Part shown: positions 7,245 through 7,983 of the stretch, piece by piece
How positions within the stretch are numbered: position 1 is the stretch's first letter
Layout of the letters: each line of letters begins with the position of its first letter
Assembly (NCBI GenBank): GCA_003488525.1
Contig: DNLG01000049.1
Location: forward strand, 1 to 7,983
Length of the DNA stretch: 7,983 nt
Direction of reading: 5' to 3'
Source of the DNA: Bacteroidota bacterium
GTDB lineage: Bacteria > Bacteroidota > Ignavibacteria > Kapaibacteriales > Kapaibacteriaceae
Translations under genes and position numbers: made by a program
The notes under the pieces: generated by a model
The model's database searches: none
The model's input: only the letters and a program-made list of their open reading frames with translations
What the model was told of the DNA's origin: nothing

Positions 7245-7276
7245 GTCGACGCCGTTGCGTAGTTTTGGCCGTCGAC
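7245..7276. repeat. Imperfect inverted repeat around GTCGAC in the divergent region
   Basis: GTCGACGCC at 7245-7253 is mirrored by GGCCGTCGAC at 7267-7276, giving seven paired bases, a one-base bulge and two more pairs around a 13-base loop. Each arm contains the palindrome GTCGAC. It sits between glyS and dsbD and overlaps the candidate dsbD -7 element. It could be an operator or a hairpin in a leader, or chance in GC-rich DNA. Confidence 0.3.
7260..7267 (+). promoter_or_regulatory. Candidate dsbD promoter, -7 element TAGTTTTG
   Basis: TAGTTTTG matches the Bacteroidota -7 consensus TAnnTTTG exactly and lies 51 bases before the dsbD ATG, implying a leader of roughly 45 bases. No TTG occurs at the usual -33 spacing. 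On the opposite strand, for glyS, only a weak TATTTT near 7238 is seen, so no convincing glyS promoter could be placed in this 116-base region. Confidence 0.35.
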
Positions 7277-7318
7277 GCGCCGAACGTGCGCCCCTGCATG
7301 CATTTCATCGCCCCTTGA

Positions 7319-7983
7319 ATGAACATTACCCGCCTTCTGACGTCCGGTCTTTTGTTCCTTGTTCTGCACCTGTGCGGCCTGACCGCAGGTGCGATTGCAC
7401 AGATGCCTTCGGCACGCAACAAGGTCACGTTTTCCTCCGTAGCGGCCTGCTCGCTCAAAGCCGGTGATACGGCAACCATCATCGTCAAGGGCCGTATTGC
7501 CAAGCACTGGCACAGTTACGGGCTGACGCCGGCCGTGGGACCGGACGGACTCGGCCCGGATGCGACCGTGATCAGCGTTGCCCCGGCTGGGGTTGTCAAA
7601 CTGGCAGGCAAGCCACGCATCGTCAAGGGGGCTCACTCGGCGTTCGACAAGACATGGGAGACCACCGTCGAGGAGGTCGCCGGTTCTTTTGAAGTCGCCG
7701 TACCCGTGCGTGCCTCAGCATCACTACCGGTGGGGCAGCACAAGGCAAAGGTCATCGTGACAATGCAGTTGTGCGACACCTCGGCATGTCTGCCCTCGGA
7801 GGATATGCCGCTGCCGGTAACGCTTGTTGTCACGCAGACTGCGACATCAGCCGATGCGACATTCGAGGATCTGGCAGAGGTCTCCACTGTGAAACCCGCA
7901 ACACCAGCGGCGAACGCTCCGATCGTTGAAGACAGTCAAAGCGAGATCGCCAAGGAAAAACGTAAAGGTCTGGTGAGCTTCTT
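7319..7983 (+). CDS. dsbD: DsbD-type thiol:disulfide interchange protein, 5' part only
   Basis: The frame gives the first 221 residues of a protein that continues past the right edge. Residues 1-27 form a signal peptide (positively charged Arg5, hydrophobic LLFLVLHLCGL, likely cut after AIA). The rest is the periplasmic N-terminal immunoglobulin-like DsbD-alpha domain. It shows ACSLKAGDTATIIVKGRIAK, the conserved HWHSYG segment (63-68), and a redox pair Cys152/Cys157 in QLCDTSACLPSED, equivalent to C103/C109 of E. coli DsbD (C-x4-C here, C-x5-C there). A linker rich in Ala, Thr and Glu follows, and the window ends at KEKRKGLVSF, where the electron-relaying membrane domain normally begins. In the family, electrons from cytoplasmic thioredoxin are passed to periplasmic disulfide isomerases or cytochrome c maturation. 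ATG 7319 is preceded immediately by an in-frame TGA, which fixes it as the furthest upstream start. Confidence 0.87.
   Translation, partial: MNITRLLTSGLLFLVLHLCGLTAGAIAQMPSARNKVTFSSVAACSLKAGDTATIIVKGRIAKHWHSYGLTPAVGPDGLGPDATVISVAPAGVVKLAGKPRIVKGAHSAFDKTWETTVEEVAGSFEVAVPVRASASLPVGQHKAKVIVTMQLCDTSACLPSEDMPLPVTLVVTQTATSADATFEDLAEVSTVKPATPAANAPIVEDSQSEIAKEKRKGLVSF

Noticed and set aside
6261..7262. 333-residue plus-strand open frame opposite glyS
   Set aside because: It lies antisense to an unmistakable GlyRS gene. Its sequence is rich in Arg, Leu, Val and His with no recognisable motif, as expected for the antisense of a GC-rich gene.
1..7983. Mobile element, CRISPR array, RNA gene or defence system
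   Set aside because: No transposase, integrase, terminal repeats, regularly spaced repeats, tRNA-like or rRNA-like sequence was seen. Nearly all bases belong to recognised housekeeping or envelope genes.

Overview
The window looks like an ordinary housekeeping segment from a moderately GC-rich member of the Bacteroidota/Chlorobi-type lineages (Ignavibacteria or Kapabacteria would fit; this placement is inference). Two observations support it. The left-edge protein ends in a type IX secretion (T9SS) type-A C-terminal sorting domain, and the primary sigma factor is the short, 287-residue form without region 1.1 that is typical of this group.

Layout: positions 1-531 (+) hold the 3' end of a secreted beta-propeller-like protein with a T9SS sorting tail. 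It faces a long minus-strand block from 7202 down to 573. In order of transcription this block is glyS (glycyl-tRNA synthetase) and an S41 C-terminal processing peptidase, a 113-base gap, rpoD, a 45-base gap, then rimM, trmD, an alpha/beta hydrolase and a small lipoprotein. After a 116-base divergent intergenic region, positions 7319-7983 (+) hold the 5' part of a DsbD-type thiol:disulfide interchange protein that runs off the right edge. There is no gene-free stretch longer than about 120 bases.

Functionally, the minus-strand block groups transcription initiation (RpoD), 30S maturation (RimM), tRNA G37 methylation (TrmD) and tRNA-Gly charging (GlyRS) with envelope proteins (S41 peptidase, lipoprotein). 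Several junctions are translationally tight. glyS/S41, trmD/hydrolase and hydrolase/lipoprotein share 4-base ATGA or GTGA stop/start overlaps, and rimM/trmD overlap by about 11 bases. The usual ribosomal-protein partners rpsP and rplS are absent around rimM-trmD.

The two gaps that should contain promoters (upstream of rpoD and upstream of dsbD) each carry an exact match to the Bacteroidota -7 element TAnnTTTG on the right strand, though neither has a well-spaced -33 element. I found no rRNA, tRNA, CRISPR array, insertion sequence or prophage gene, and no convincing evidence of a novel multi-gene system. The most interesting leads are regulatory: a possible leader ORF before rpoD and a dyad overlapping the dsbD -7 match.
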